The notes under the pieces: model-generated | Told to the model about the DNA's origin: nothing | Database searches by the model: none | Seen by the model: the letters and a program-made list of their open reading frames with translations, nothing else | Part shown: one piece after another, positions 9,040 to 17,969 of the stretch | Position numbering within the stretch: position 1 is the stretch's first letter | How the letters are laid out: the number at the start of each line of letters is the position of its first letter | Position numbers and translations under genes: made by a program | Assembly (NCBI RefSeq): GCF_900102335.1 | Contig: NZ_FNBM01000001.1 | Span: forward strand, 806,001 to 870,000 | DNA length: 64,000 bases | Reading direction: 5' to 3' | DNA from: Phytopseudomonas seleniipraecipitans | GTDB taxonomy: Bacteria > Pseudomonadota > Gammaproteobacteria > Pseudomonadales > Pseudomonadaceae

Positions 9040-9765
9040 CTAGTCGCTATAGCTCGCCAGCTGTTTGCGCAGCATGGGGCGCATATCCAGTGAGGCCAGA
9101 CAGCCATGCTGGAATGCTAAGTCCAGCCAGCGCAGATTGCGTTCGACTGCCTCGCGGCTCTGCGGGGGTTGGCTGCTGCCGAGAATGTATTCGGCTTCGG
9201 CACGGAACTGGCCGTGGGTCAGCTCGTTCATCTGGGTGGGCGCGGCGGCAAAACATTGGCTGGCTCTGATGGGCAGCGGGTAATACGCGATGCCAGGGTC
9301 CCGGCGCTTTAGCGACTGTTCCAGCGCCTCCATCACTGCGCGGTGTTCAGGGCTGCTGTATTCGAAGCGCTTGTAGCCCGTATCGCATTCCTGAGTATTC
9401 AGCACCGCTGCGGCCACGAAACCCTTTCTCGCCATGGCGTCCAGTGAGGCACAGCCCTGGCGCCTGTTCTCCAGCGTTACGGCTGGGTCCTTGCTGCGTT
9501 GCTTCAGCAGCTTGTGAGCCTCAAACAGGGCAGCGGCCGGGTGCCCGAGCTGGGCAGCGCGCGCCATGTTGGCGTCAAGGTTGTTGAGGTGGCGGGTGAG
9601 CTCGTCGGCATCGCCGCTTTGCTCTGCTGTCAAGCGTTGCATGTGCTGCAACGCCTGGACGCCCTGATCGTAAAAGGCGTCGCCGGCCTCAGGGTTCGCC
9701 GCGGCGTGCGCTGAGCAGCCAACGATAACCAGGGCGAAGAGGTAAGCGAGCGATAATTTATGCAT
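9040..9765 (-). CDS. hypothetical secreted protein or lipoprotein
   Basis: A 241-residue protein starting at 9765 (MHKLSLAYLFALVIVGCSA). The N-terminus is a signal sequence, with a possible lipobox VVGC-like site (VIVGC, Cys17) or cleavage after AHA. The mature part is helical with short Ala/Leu-rich segments (GHPAAALFEAHKLL, GFVAAAVLN) that recall Sel1/TPR-type repeats, and several Cys residues. I do not recognise a family. The upstream extension to 9954 in the same frame lacks coding character. The gene is in a minus-strand series between HDOD and cupin genes but is separated by over 140 bp on each side. Confidence 0.65.
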   Translation of the reverse strand: MHKLSLAYLFALVIVGCSAHAAANPEAGDAFYDQGVQALQHMQRLTAEQSGDADELTRHLNNLDANMARAAQLGHPAAALFEAHKLLKQRSKDPAVTLENRRQGCASLDAMARKGFVAAAVLNTQECDTGYKRFEYSSPEHRAVMEALEQSLKRRDPGIAYYPLPIRASQCFAAAPTQMNELTHGQFRAEAEYILGSSQPPQSREAVERNLRWLDLAFQHGCLASLDMRPMLRKQLASYSD

Positions 9766-9908
9766 GTAGGCCTGCTGACGTGAATCCTGAATGTAGGCGT
9801 ACGACTGCGCTTTGGCTTGAGGATTCGACGTAAGCGACATTTGTTGCTGGCAGGCGCGCACACCCGTGCGCGCCTGGTCATTGAATGCCGCGGATGCAGG
9901 CGCTGCCG

Positions 9909-10256
9909 TCAGGCGAAGACGAAATACTTGCGCACCGTTTCCACCACTTCCCACGTGCCTTTCATGCCCGGCTCGACGATGAAAATATCACCGGCCTTGA
10001 GGTGAATGGGCGCCATGCCGTCCGGGGTGATGATGCAGTAGCCCTCTTGAAAGTGGCAGTACTCCCATTTCACGTAGTCCACACGCCATTTGCCCGGTGT
10101 GCAGATCCAGGTGCCCATGATCTTGCTGCCGTCATCGGACGTGTAGGCGTTGAGGTTGACGGTATGTGGTTCGCCTTCGATACGCTCCCATTTGCAGGCA
10201 TCGAGTAGGGGCATCGGTTGGGTGTCGCGCAGCACCGTGATCGGTTGGTTGGCCAT
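9909..10256 (-). CDS. cupin-domain protein (DUF861/cupin_3 type)
   Basis: A 115-residue single-domain cupin starting at 10256 (MANQPITVLRDTQ). The core contains GTWICTPGKWRVDY, a WEYCHFQEGYCIITPDG strand pair and GDIFIVEPGMKGTWEVVE, which match the (S)-ureidoglycine aminohydrolase/EutQ-like cupin_3 subfamily. The metal-binding His set of classical cupins is incomplete, so whether it is an enzyme is unclear. GGAG is present upstream of the chosen ATG; the longer frame to 10343 adds 29 unconvincing residues. It stands alone. Confidence 0.8.
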   Translation of the reverse strand: MANQPITVLRDTQPMPLLDACKWERIEGEPHTVNLNAYTSDDGSKIMGTWICTPGKWRVDYVKWEYCHFQEGYCIITPDGMAPIHLKAGDIFIVEPGMKGTWEVVETVRKYFVFA

Positions 10257-10491
10257 GTTCGGCTCCGTTGAGCGGTAGAGGTCGTTCACCATAGGGCGGT
10301 GCCGCGTCGGCCAATTGTCTGGGGTCGACATGCGAATACTCATACGCGCTGTCGGCGGGGGCTGGCTTTAGTGCGGCCAGCCCGGAACTTGTTTTTTTCT
10401 CCTTCAGTCCAACCCCCAAGCAGCGGCGCCGTGGTGCCGCGTGAGTGAGCCGTATCGGCACGTCAGTTTTCAGTGCTCAATCGAGGCGCCC

Positions 10492-11142
10492 ATGAATTCC
10501 CAAGAGCAAACTCTGATCGATGGCCTGTTTTCCCGCCTGCAGGAGGCCGAGCACGAGGGTGGTTTACGTGATACCGAGGCCGAAGCACAGATCAAGACGC
10601 ACCTGGCCCGCCAGCCTGCTGCGCCGTACTACATGGCCCAGGCGATGCTGATTCAGGAAGCAGCGATCAAGCGCCTGGACCAGCGCGTGCGTGAGCTGGA
10701 GGCCCAGGCCGCCGATCAGCAGCGCCAACGCCCGAACAACGGCGGCTTTCTGGCTGGCCTGTTCGGCGGCGGGCAGGCCAGCGCCCCCCAACCAGCGCAG
10801 CGCCCGGCGGGGTGGGGCGAAACGCGGTTTTCCCAAGGGGCGGCAGCAGGAATGAATGCACCGGGCGCAGTACCTGCAGCTCAGGGCGGTGGCTTTATGC
10901 GCGGCGCCCTGCAGACGGCCGCCGGTGTGGCCGGCGGGGTGATGGTGGCGGATCTGCTGACCAACATGTTCCATCACGACCAGCCTCAGGAAATCGTCGA
11001 AGTCATCCACGACGACCTGCCGCCCCAGGCCGACAGCTTTGCCAGCGGGCTCGACGATTCGCCCTATGGCGGTGGTGAGGACATCGACACCGATGCCTTC
11101 AACAGCTCGGACTTCTTCGACGACGACAGCTCGTTCAGCTAG
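10492..11142 (+). CDS. DUF2076-family protein
   Basis: A 216-residue protein starting at 10492 (MNSQEQTLIDGLFSRL). It has the DUF2076 plan: an N-terminal helical region (1-80, ending in a coiled RVRELEAQAADQQRQR helix), a Gly/Gln/Pro-rich linker with FLAGLFGGG, a glycine-rich hydrophobic helix (ALQTAAGVAGGVMVADLLTN, about 140-160), and a highly acidic C-terminus ending in DDDSSF. The hydrophobic Gly/Ala helix may insert in a membrane. The molecular role is unknown. Its stop codon TAG overlaps the stop of the convergent diguanylate cyclase gene. Confidence 0.8.
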   Translation: MNSQEQTLIDGLFSRLQEAEHEGGLRDTEAEAQIKTHLARQPAAPYYMAQAMLIQEAAIKRLDQRVRELEAQAADQQRQRPNNGGFLAGLFGGGQASAPQPAQRPAGWGETRFSQGAAAGMNAPGAVPAAQGGGFMRGALQTAAGVAGGVMVADLLTNMFHHDQPQEIVEVIHDDLPPQADSFASGLDDSPYGGGEDIDTDAFNSSDFFDDDSSFS

Positions 11143-12332
11143 CGCAGGGAACGGTTAAGCTCTGCCGGCTGTTCAGTAGTAGCGACGGTGCGGTCCACCA
11201 GGCGGATGCTGTTACGTCCGCCACGCTTGGATTCGTATAGCGCCACGTCGCCTTGCTCGATCAGCGCCGCCAGGCTCGCTGGTGGCTGGTCGAACAGGCT
11301 GGCGCCGATACTCAGGGTGACGGCCTGTGGCGTGGCGAAGGTCCGTGCGGCCATGTCGTGGAATTGCTGGCGCAGCATATCGCCCAGCGCGACGATGCGC
11401 TCGGGCGAGGCATTTCTCAGCAGAATCACGAATTCATCACCGCCCAGGCGGGCTGCCAGCGCGCCCTCCGGCAACCCCACGCGGATCATCTCGCCAAGTG
11501 CCACCAGCAAACGGTCGCCGGCGGTGTGGCCGTGCAGGTCGTTGACCAGTTTGAAATTGTCGATGTCGATCAGTAGCAACGCGCCGGGGCGTGCTGGCGA
11601 GGCCGAGAGCAACAGGTGCGGCGCTCTTGCCTCCAGCGCCCGACGGTTGTACATGGCTGTCAGCGGGTCGCGCGCGGCCAGTCGCTCGATGCGCTTTTCG
11701 CGCCGGTAGCGCACGGTGCCGGTCATCGACAAGGCGATCAGCATGATTGCCATTGCCCCTTCTACCAGGGATACCTGGATAATCTCGCCGCGAAACGCCG
11801 CCAGGTCGATCAGCGTGCCCGGCACCAGCACCGGGATGGTCTTGGCGATGTAGAAAAGCCCATGGCCGAGCAGCACATACCGTAGCTGCACCACACCCAC
11901 GCCCATGGAGCGGCCCATGGGCCGTAGCAATTGGCTGGCGCGCAGCGTAACCAGCGCCACCAGCAGCGAATTGACCAGCAGCATGACCTTCGACCACGCC
12001 GGTCCTTCCGGTAGCAGCAGCATGGCTGCCCAGGCGACGAAAATCAGGTACCAGGCGCGCGACAGGCGCGCTTCCGTAAAACGTGCGACACCCAGCAGGA
12101 ATAACCAGTGCGCGGTGATCAGCAAGCCGTTGGCGAACCAGATGCCAACCAGCAGCAGGCCGCTGTTGCGCAGCAAGGCCAGCGTGCAGCCGATGCTGAT
12201 CAAGGCGAACCCGGCACTCCAGAACAGCAGCGGGGACTCACGGGCGGTCTGCCATTCGATCGCCAGGTACAACGCCGCCGCCAACGCCAGGGCGATGGTG
12301 ATCGTCAGCATGGTTGAGGGGTCGAGCGCCAT
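11139..12332 (-). CDS. membrane diguanylate cyclase (GGDEF)
   Basis: A 397-residue inner-membrane protein that should make c-di-GMP. The N-terminal half has about six to seven hydrophobic segments; the C-terminal GGDEF domain covers about residues 215-385. The catalytic signature RLGGDEF is intact (GGDEF at 297-301), as are DPLTAMYNRR and the IDIDNFKLVND metal/nucleotide segment. The RxxD product-inhibition site expected just upstream of GGDEF is absent (LPEGALAARL instead), so feedback inhibition may be lacking. The start at 12332 is uncertain because no strong RBS is visible; the frame opens at 12422. The last four bases, CTAG at 11139-11142, are shared with the stop of the convergent gene. 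Confidence 0.88.
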   Translation of the reverse strand: MALDPSTMLTITIALALAAALYLAIEWQTARESPLLFWSAGFALISIGCTLALLRNSGLLLVGIWFANGLLITAHWLFLLGVARFTEARLSRAWYLIFVAWAAMLLLPEGPAWSKVMLLVNSLLVALVTLRASQLLRPMGRSMGVGVVQLRYVLLGHGLFYIAKTIPVLVPGTLIDLAAFRGEIIQVSLVEGAMAIMLIALSMTGTVRYRREKRIERLAARDPLTAMYNRRALEARAPHLLLSASPARPGALLLIDIDNFKLVNDLHGHTAGDRLLVALGEMIRVGLPEGALAARLGGDEFVILLRNASPERIVALGDMLRQQFHDMAARTFATPQAVTLSIGASLFDQPPASLAALIEQGDVALYESKRGGRNSIRLVDRTVATTEQPAELNRSLR

Positions 12333-12562
12333 GTCTGTCAAGGCCTGCCTGTTCGAGTCTGGGACGTTGTGGAGCGTGCGAGCGGGGTCGCTTTTCGGCC
12401 GCGATTGTAAAGGTTCGAGCATCGATTGCAGACCATGCGGCGCTGCAAAGGGATGTATGGCACGGCTTCTCGTCCGCGCTCACCGGGCAGCGGCTTGTAT
12501 CACGCGCTGATCAGTCTGGCAGACGGCAGGCGCTTTTCAACTGTCCGCCAGTGCACTCACGC

Positions 12563-13225
12563 TTAGCTAGAGCGCTGCCTGACCGTCAGCGTGACCAGGC
12601 GTGTTACCACCAGGCCGATGTACATGACTCCGGCGAACTGCTCCAGCATCACCAGGGCGCGGGCGAAGGGTTTTAGCGGCAGGATGTCGCTGAGGCCCAC
12701 ACCTGAAAGCACCGTGAAGCTCAAGTACAGCAACTCTACCCAGGTGCGTGCCGCCTCTGGGTTGACTGCCGCGGTGAAGCTGCCAGGCAGCAATAACTGG
12801 CACACCGAAAAGGCGTGGGCAAACGCCCAGGCCAGCAGGGTAAAGGTAGCTCCGACGGCGAACAGCTCATCGGTGCTCGCTCGCAGGTCTTCCATCATGT
12901 AGGCGATCAGGCCACCGGCGGCATAGAAATAGAAACTCGACTCCATCCCCGCGAGAAGCACCGCCAGCAGCGTGCTGTACTCGTATTCCACCGCGATGGT
13001 CAGCGCCAGAATGCAGGCCGCTTGGGTGAAGGCGATCCACTGGATGGTCGGGCTGCTGCGCACCATGCGCAACGACATCGCCAGCACCACGATGCCGAAC
13101 GCGCCAACAATTGCCCGACCTTGCGACAGCTGACCCATGAAGGGGTAAAGCACGATGCCCAGCAACTGCACGAACAGCAGGCTGGCCGAGGGATAGCGGA
13201 TCAGGTAGGTGTGAACCTTGGTCAT
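12563..13225 (-). CDS. ion-channel-like membrane protein (Ion_trans_2 type)
   Basis: A 220-residue protein with about six hydrophobic segments. The C-terminal third has the two-helix pore layout of potassium-channel proteins: a pore-helix and filter-like segment LSFTVLSGVGLSD at about 168-180, followed by the last transmembrane helix. The filter, TVGYGD in potassium channels, reads GVGLSD here, so ion selectivity is unlikely to be that of a K+ channel. No RCK or cyclic-nucleotide domain is attached. The ATG at 13225 is the only convincing start. Function beyond a possible pore cannot be assigned. Confidence 0.7.
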   Translation of the reverse strand: MTKVHTYLIRYPSASLLFVQLLGIVLYPFMGQLSQGRAIVGAFGIVVLAMSLRMVRSSPTIQWIAFTQAACILALTIAVEYEYSTLLAVLLAGMESSFYFYAAGGLIAYMMEDLRASTDELFAVGATFTLLAWAFAHAFSVCQLLLPGSFTAAVNPEAARTWVELLYLSFTVLSGVGLSDILPLKPFARALVMLEQFAGVMYIGLVVTRLVTLTVRQRSS

Positions 13226-13566
13226 CGAGTTAAGCCGAGGTGAAGGGAGCGGGCGATTTCGCCGCGCAGTCTAATGCATCGCGGCTACTACGTATGCTGT
13301 CGCACGCAGCCCTTGGTCGCACGCTGATCAGAAGAGCCAAGGCGCTTATCTGATCCACCGCGAATCGCGGATTTTCCTTGGCGCTATCCGGTGGCGTGTC
13401 GTTGGAAGAATGGAGCGTTCCAACCTTCGGTATGCCCGTTTCGCAACAGTGGCCGCGTGGGATGAGCCCATGTTGCGGGCCGCCGATGAAGATCGGCGAG
13501 TGGCTAGGGAATACTTCGGCTATGATCCGCCACCCTCACCATCCGCCCCTATATCGTCAGGTCGCC

Positions 13567-14310
13567 ATGCCCGTTAATGCCCTCTACACCGACCTGTCCG
13601 ATTACTACGATCTGATGTGCGCCGATATCGACTACAAGGCCCAAAGCCATTGCGTGCACCGGCTGCAGCAGATCTTCGGCAACGGCGGGCGCCGACACCT
13701 TGACCTTGCCTGTGGCACCGGCCCGCACGTGCGGCATTTTCTCGATGCTGGCTACCGCAGCAGTGGGCTCGACATCAACCAGCCGATGCTCGACAAGGCA
13801 GCGCTGCGTTGCCCCGAAGCGCAGTTTTCCCTGCAGGACATGTGCGGCTTCAGCGCGGGCGAGCCGTTCGACCTGATCACCTGCTTTCTCTATTCCGTTC
13901 ACTACAGCGGCAGCATCGAACGGCTCAAGGCATGTATCGCCAGCGTGCACGCTACACTGGCGGTCGGCGGGCTGTTCTGCTTCAACGTGGTCGACAAGAG
14001 CAGGATCGACAACCGTCTGTTCGCCAGCCACAGCGTGGCGCATGAGGGCAGCCAGTTTTCCTTCCAGTCGTGCTGGCATTACCGCGGGCAGGGCGAGGCG
14101 CAATCGCTGCGGCTCAGCATCGAGCGCACTTGCGCCGCTGAAACGCAGGTCTGGCAAGACGAGCACCCGATGGTCGCGGTGACGTTTGGCGAATTGCAGG
14201 CGCTGCTGCAGCCGTACTTCGACGTGCAGGTGCTGGAGCACGATTACGAGCGCATCGCCCCCTGGGATCAGACGTCCGGCAATGCCTTGTTCGCCTGCGT
14301 GAAAATCTAA
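13567..14310 (+). CDS. class I SAM-dependent methyltransferase
   Basis: A 247-residue cytoplasmic protein with a Rossmann methyltransferase fold. Motif I, LDLACGTGPHVRHF, is at 45-58, followed by the acidic strand end GLDIN at about 67-71 and the DLITCFLYSVHY motif IV region at about 100. The chosen ATG at 13567 gives MPVNALYTDLSDYYDLM, the start typical of this family; the open frame extends to 13378 but without similarity. The substrate is unknown. It is followed by a perfect 17-bp inverted repeat before a convergent membrane-protein gene. Confidence 0.85.
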   Translation: MPVNALYTDLSDYYDLMCADIDYKAQSHCVHRLQQIFGNGGRRHLDLACGTGPHVRHFLDAGYRSSGLDINQPMLDKAALRCPEAQFSLQDMCGFSAGEPFDLITCFLYSVHYSGSIERLKACIASVHATLAVGGLFCFNVVDKSRIDNRLFASHSVAHEGSQFSFQSCWHYRGQGEAQSLRLSIERTCAAETQVWQDEHPMVAVTFGELQALLQPYFDVQVLEHDYERIAPWDQTSGNALFACVKI

Positions 14311-14362
14311 CGCGGCAGGGCAGTCAGCATCGCCTGCCTACCGATACCACCTCGCCGAAATG

Positions 14363-14400
14363 ACGATGCCCGCAACGACGGTAGTCGTTGCGGGCATCGT
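14363..14400. terminator. perfect 17-bp inverted repeat between convergent genes
   Basis: ACGATGCCCGCAACGAC at 14363-14379 and its exact reverse complement at 14384-14400 flank a GGTA loop. It lies between the methyltransferase stop (14310) and the end of the convergent membrane-protein gene (14436). There is no T run on either side, so factor-independent termination is not certain, but the position fits a bidirectional terminator. Confidence 0.6.
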
Positions 14401-14435
14401 GTCGGCCAGGTTTCAGCCAATGCAGCAAGGGTGGA

Positions 14436-15464
14436 TCAGACTGCCGCCACTACTTTGGCTGGCGGCTGAGTGCGGCGACCCAGGACGCCTGCACCGGCGG
14501 CCACCAGGCCGGAAATCACCAGCGATATCAGCAGAATCCAGGCACCCTGGGAAACACGTTTGGCTGCCACTTCGGCTGCTTCACGGGCCTTCTGCTCGGC
14601 CTGTGCTTTCAGCTCTTGGTATTTGGCATACGCCTCGCGGTAGCTGGCCTGGGCTTGATCGACGATCTGGTTGGCCTCGGCGTCGGTCTTGTTGCCCCGC
14701 GCCTTGATCAGGTTGACCAGCGCTTCGCGGTCGGCAGCGTCCCAGGCCTGATCGCCCTTGGCTTTGATGCGATCGAGCAGGCCGCCGAGTTGTTCAGTGG
14801 CCTGCTGCGGATTGTCGACGCTGCGTTGCGCGGTATTCTGCGCGTCCTGCTGCGTGGCTTGCGCCTCCTGATTGAGATTCTCAGGGCTCAGCTCCGCCTT
14901 GCCGGTCTGGCGCATGGCTTGCTCGAGCTCGCCCTGGATGTCGTCCAGATTGAATTCGATGCCCTGTTCGCGCAGCTCGTCCTGAATTTTGCCGCCCAAG
15001 GCTGGCGCCACCTGAGCGATACCGCTACCCAGCGCCGAAGCGCCGCTGCCGGCCAGGTCCAGACCGCCACGTACGATGCCGGTTACTGCACTGGAAACAA
15101 GGTATACGGTGATCAGCGACACGCTGGCCCACACCAGCAGCCCGTGAAACGCGCCTTCACGTTGCGCCAGGCGACCCGCGGCCCAACCGCCGATGAACAG
15201 CGAAATGACCGAGCTGACTACCACCCAGATGGCGGCACCGGTGCCCACCCCAGAGACCGGGTCGGCTTCCTGCAGCGGGTCGATACTGGCACTGCCAATG
15301 GCGGTGCCCAGCAGACTGAGCAGCAGCGACACCATCATCGCTAGCACCACCCCAGCGAGCACTGCGCTCCAGGAAATACGTTTGAGCAGCGGCGCTACTG
15401 AGGCCGTGCCGTGGTAGACAGGGTCGGTGTATCCGTTTGGAGCACTACGATCGTCGCGAATCAT
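14436..15464 (-). CDS. membrane protein with helical extramembrane domain
   Basis: A 342-residue protein of unknown function. Three transmembrane segments at about residues 33-55, 78-97 and 105-130 are followed by a long polar helical region (about 150-300) rich in Glu, Gln and Ala (for example QAQASYREAYAKYQELKAQA), and a final transmembrane segment at about 308-330. A Gly-rich GGWAAGRLAQREGAFHGLL loop lies between segments 2 and 3. This resembles a family of Pseudomonas membrane proteins sometimes labelled PhnA-like, with no established role. The ATG at 15464 is preceded by AAGGGG. Confidence 0.7.
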   Translation of the reverse strand: MIRDDRSAPNGYTDPVYHGTASVAPLLKRISWSAVLAGVVLAMMVSLLLSLLGTAIGSASIDPLQEADPVSGVGTGAAIWVVVSSVISLFIGGWAAGRLAQREGAFHGLLVWASVSLITVYLVSSAVTGIVRGGLDLAGSGASALGSGIAQVAPALGGKIQDELREQGIEFNLDDIQGELEQAMRQTGKAELSPENLNQEAQATQQDAQNTAQRSVDNPQQATEQLGGLLDRIKAKGDQAWDAADREALVNLIKARGNKTDAEANQIVDQAQASYREAYAKYQELKAQAEQKAREAAEVAAKRVSQGAWILLISLVISGLVAAGAGVLGRRTQPPAKVVAAV

Positions 15465-15812
15465 GCTGGCAGCCCCTTGGTGAAATGGCAGTACGAGCGA
15501 AGCACTCGTACTCAGATGACTGTTGTGAGGGCTGGGAAGTTAAATATATATCCGCATATGTTCACTGCGCGTCGCGGAGCCTGAGCGCGCTTCGGCCAGA
15601 AAGGCTTGCGCTAGAGCGAGGGCGTATTCACCGCGGTCGAACAGGCTAGCCAGAGGGTTTTCCAAACAGCGGCATGCGCGAGCCTATGCGTCAACAGCAC
15701 CGCTTCTAATTATGTATGTAAATAAGAATGGGAAACTCTGTTGCAAGTAAATATTAAGCATTATCATTCGCGCCCCTGGACATGATCCTCTCTCTCGGAT
15801 GCGCCCCTCTAA
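15465..15812. other. 348-bp divergent intergenic region
   Basis: This region serves the minus-strand membrane protein and the plus-strand TonB receptor. It is locally AT-rich at 15540-15560 and 15710-15770; the latter holds the likely Fur box. I see no gene or RNA in it. Confidence 0.5.
15746..15769 (+). promoter_or_regulatory. putative Fur box upstream of a TonB receptor
   Basis: The segment AAGTAAATATTAAGCATTATCATTC contains AAGCATTATCATTC, a good match to the right half of the Fur consensus (GATAATGATAATCATTATC), while the left half is weaker. It lies 44-67 bp upstream of the receptor start codon, where repression by Fur-Fe(II) would be effective. Assignment rests on the match and on the gene it precedes. 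Confidence 0.5.
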
Positions 15813-17909
15813 ATGCCTGCCTTTTTGCGTCTCAACTCTGTTTCGCTTGGCTTTTCCGTTCTACTGACCACTGGTTTTGCCTGCGCGGCGCCGACTCTGC
15901 TGCCGGAAACATCGATTAACGCCGACCGTGAAGCGGAGGCCGACAGCCCTCGCGTCAAGGAAGTCAGCACCGCCACGCGGACCGCGACGCCGGTTCGCTA
16001 CGTGCCCCAGGCAATCGACTCGGTGAAAACAGCCGCCGTGCTCGACTACGGCACCAACGACCTGGGCACCGCGCTCAGCGGCATCCCCAACGTCAGTAGC
16101 GGGGCGGACACCCGCTTCGACAGCCTGCGCATCCGCGGCTTCGATGCCAGTAACGATTTCTATCTCGATGGTGTGCGTGACGACAGCCAGTATGTGCGCG
16201 ACCTGCACAACATCGAGCGCATCGACGTGCTCAAGGGCCCGGCTGCAGTGCTTTATGGGCGCGGTAGCCAGGGCGGCATCGTCAATCGCGTCAGTAAGGC
16301 ACCCGAGGCCGGTCGCCGCTCCAGCATCGAGGCCCAGGGCGGTAGCGAGGATATGCGCAGCCTGTACGCCGACCTCAGTGCGGACGCGACTGAGAACATC
16401 AGCCTGCGCCTGAACATGGGTAATCAGGACAGCAACAGCTTCCGCGACGACGTGTCCAGCCACCGTCAGCTGTTCGCACCTTCGATCAGCTGGCAACTGA
16501 CGCCACGCCTCAACTGGCTGGCCCAGTACGAGTACAGCCGCTTCGACCGCACGCCGGATCGTGGCATTCCTGGCGTGAACGGCCGCCCGGCCGATGTGAA
16601 GCGCGAGACTACCTACGGCGACGACCGCGATTACATCGACGACAAGGCCCAATCGCTGCGTTCCAAACTCACCTACGAGCTGAACGACAACTGGCAACTG
16701 CGCCAGACGCTGAGCGTGTTCAAGCTCGACAGCGACTTCGACAACACCTACCTCACTGGTGTCAACGCGGTGACCAATCGTGTGAGCCGTGCGCGCTTCC
16801 AGCAGGACCTGCAAACCCGCAACGTCTTCAACAATCTCGAGGCTGAAGGTACCGTCGACACCTTTGGTTTTGAACATCGACTGCTGACCGGCGTGGAGAT
16901 CGGCAGCCAGCGTCGTGATCCGAAACTCTATGCCGTCGCCACTACTGGGCCGGGTCGGCAAACCGTGCCCACGCTGGATCTGTTCAACCCGGATCGCAAC
17001 CAGAGCCACACTGGCACGATGGTGCCTTCTAGCGACAACCACACCGAAGTCGAAAGCCGGGCGATCTACGTGCAAGATCAACTGCGTTTGAACGATCAGT
17101 GGCAACTGCTGGCAGGCCTGCGTTATGACCGCTTCGAGGTCGAGACCACCAACATGGCAGGTATCAAGGATGGCCGCGATGACAACAGCATCAGCCCGCG
17201 CGTCGGCCTGGTCTGGACGCCGCTGCAGAATCACTCCTTCTACGCCTCGTGGAGTAAGAGCTACGCACCGGTCGGCGGCGGCCAGATCGGTATCACACCA
17301 AACGTGACCAGTAACGCCAACGACTTGGATCCGGAGCTGACCCGCCAGAAGGAAGTCGGCGTGAAGAGCGACTGGCTCGATGACCGCTTGAGCACCACCT
17401 TCGCCGTGTACGAGCTGGAACTCTATAACCGCCGTACCTCCGACCCGGTCGACCCGAGGCTGACCATTCTCACTGGCTTACAACGCTCGCGCGGCATCGA
17501 ACTGACCGCCACCGGGCAGCTGGTTGGCAACTGGTACCTGCGCGGCGGCATTGGCCTGCAGGACGCCACCATCGTCAAGGACAACAACGGCCTGGAAGGC
17601 AACCGCGTCAGCAACGTCGCCAAACGCAACGGCAGCCTGTTCCTGACCTGGAAACCGGAGCAGGGCTGGTACGCCGAAACCGGCCTGACCCTGGTGGGCA
17701 GTCGCTTTGCCGACAACCAGAACACCACCGTGCTGCCGGGTTACGGCCGCTGGGATGCGCTGGTCGGTTTCCGGCAAAAAGACTGGGACCTGCGTGCGGC
17801 GCTGAACAACCTCACCGACCGCACCTATTACAGCTCTGCAACCAGCGCCGGGCAGATCCGCCTCGGCGAGCCGCGCAACGTGGTGGTAACCGGTACCTAT
17901 AGCTTCTGA
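15813..17909 (+). CDS. TonB-dependent siderophore receptor
   Basis: A 698-residue outer-membrane receptor for an iron-siderophore complex. A signal peptide covers about residues 1-25, then a plug domain (about 55-160) with LRIRGFDASNDFYLDGVRDD and LKGPAAVLYGRGSQGGIVN, then a 22-strand barrel ending in the C-terminal Phe of GTYSF. There is no N-terminal STN signalling domain, so it should not control its own sigma factor. The FxxDGxRD/GRGSQGG pattern is typical of hydroxamate or catecholate receptors, but the ligand cannot be named. A probable Fur box lies just upstream. No siderophore synthesis genes are nearby, so it probably takes up a xenosiderophore. Confidence 0.92.
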   Translation: MPAFLRLNSVSLGFSVLLTTGFACAAPTLLPETSINADREAEADSPRVKEVSTATRTATPVRYVPQAIDSVKTAAVLDYGTNDLGTALSGIPNVSSGADTRFDSLRIRGFDASNDFYLDGVRDDSQYVRDLHNIERIDVLKGPAAVLYGRGSQGGIVNRVSKAPEAGRRSSIEAQGGSEDMRSLYADLSADATENISLRLNMGNQDSNSFRDDVSSHRQLFAPSISWQLTPRLNWLAQYEYSRFDRTPDRGIPGVNGRPADVKRETTYGDDRDYIDDKAQSLRSKLTYELNDNWQLRQTLSVFKLDSDFDNTYLTGVNAVTNRVSRARFQQDLQTRNVFNNLEAEGTVDTFGFEHRLLTGVEIGSQRRDPKLYAVATTGPGRQTVPTLDLFNPDRNQSHTGTMVPSSDNHTEVESRAIYVQDQLRLNDQWQLLAGLRYDRFEVETTNMAGIKDGRDDNSISPRVGLVWTPLQNHSFYASWSKSYAPVGGGQIGITPNVTSNANDLDPELTRQKEVGVKSDWLDDRLSTTFAVYELELYNRRTSDPVDPRLTILTGLQRSRGIELTATGQLVGNWYLRGGIGLQDATIVKDNNGLEGNRVSNVAKRNGSLFLTWKPEQGWYAETGLTLVGSRFADNQNTTVLPGYGRWDALVGFRQKDWDLRAALNNLTDRTYYSSATSAGQIRLGEPRNVVVTGTYSF

Positions 17910-17919
17910 TGCCTGGGCC

Positions 17920-17952
17920 GGCGGAGCGGGGCGCGTGGTTGCCCGCTCCGCC
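17920..17952. terminator. GC-rich hairpin between convergent genes
   Basis: GGCGGAGCGGG at 17920-17930 pairs with CCCGCTCCGCC at 17942-17952 over 11 perfect base pairs. It lies 10 bp after the TonB-receptor stop and before the end of the convergent gene at 17970. No T tract follows. Confidence 0.5.
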
Positions 17953-17969
17953 CCGTGTTGCGGCGCCTG

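Noticed and set aside
15861-17234. 457-residue open frame antisense to the TonB receptor
   Set aside because: The plus strand encodes a full receptor with signal peptide and barrel; the antisense product is low in motifs and a composition artefact.
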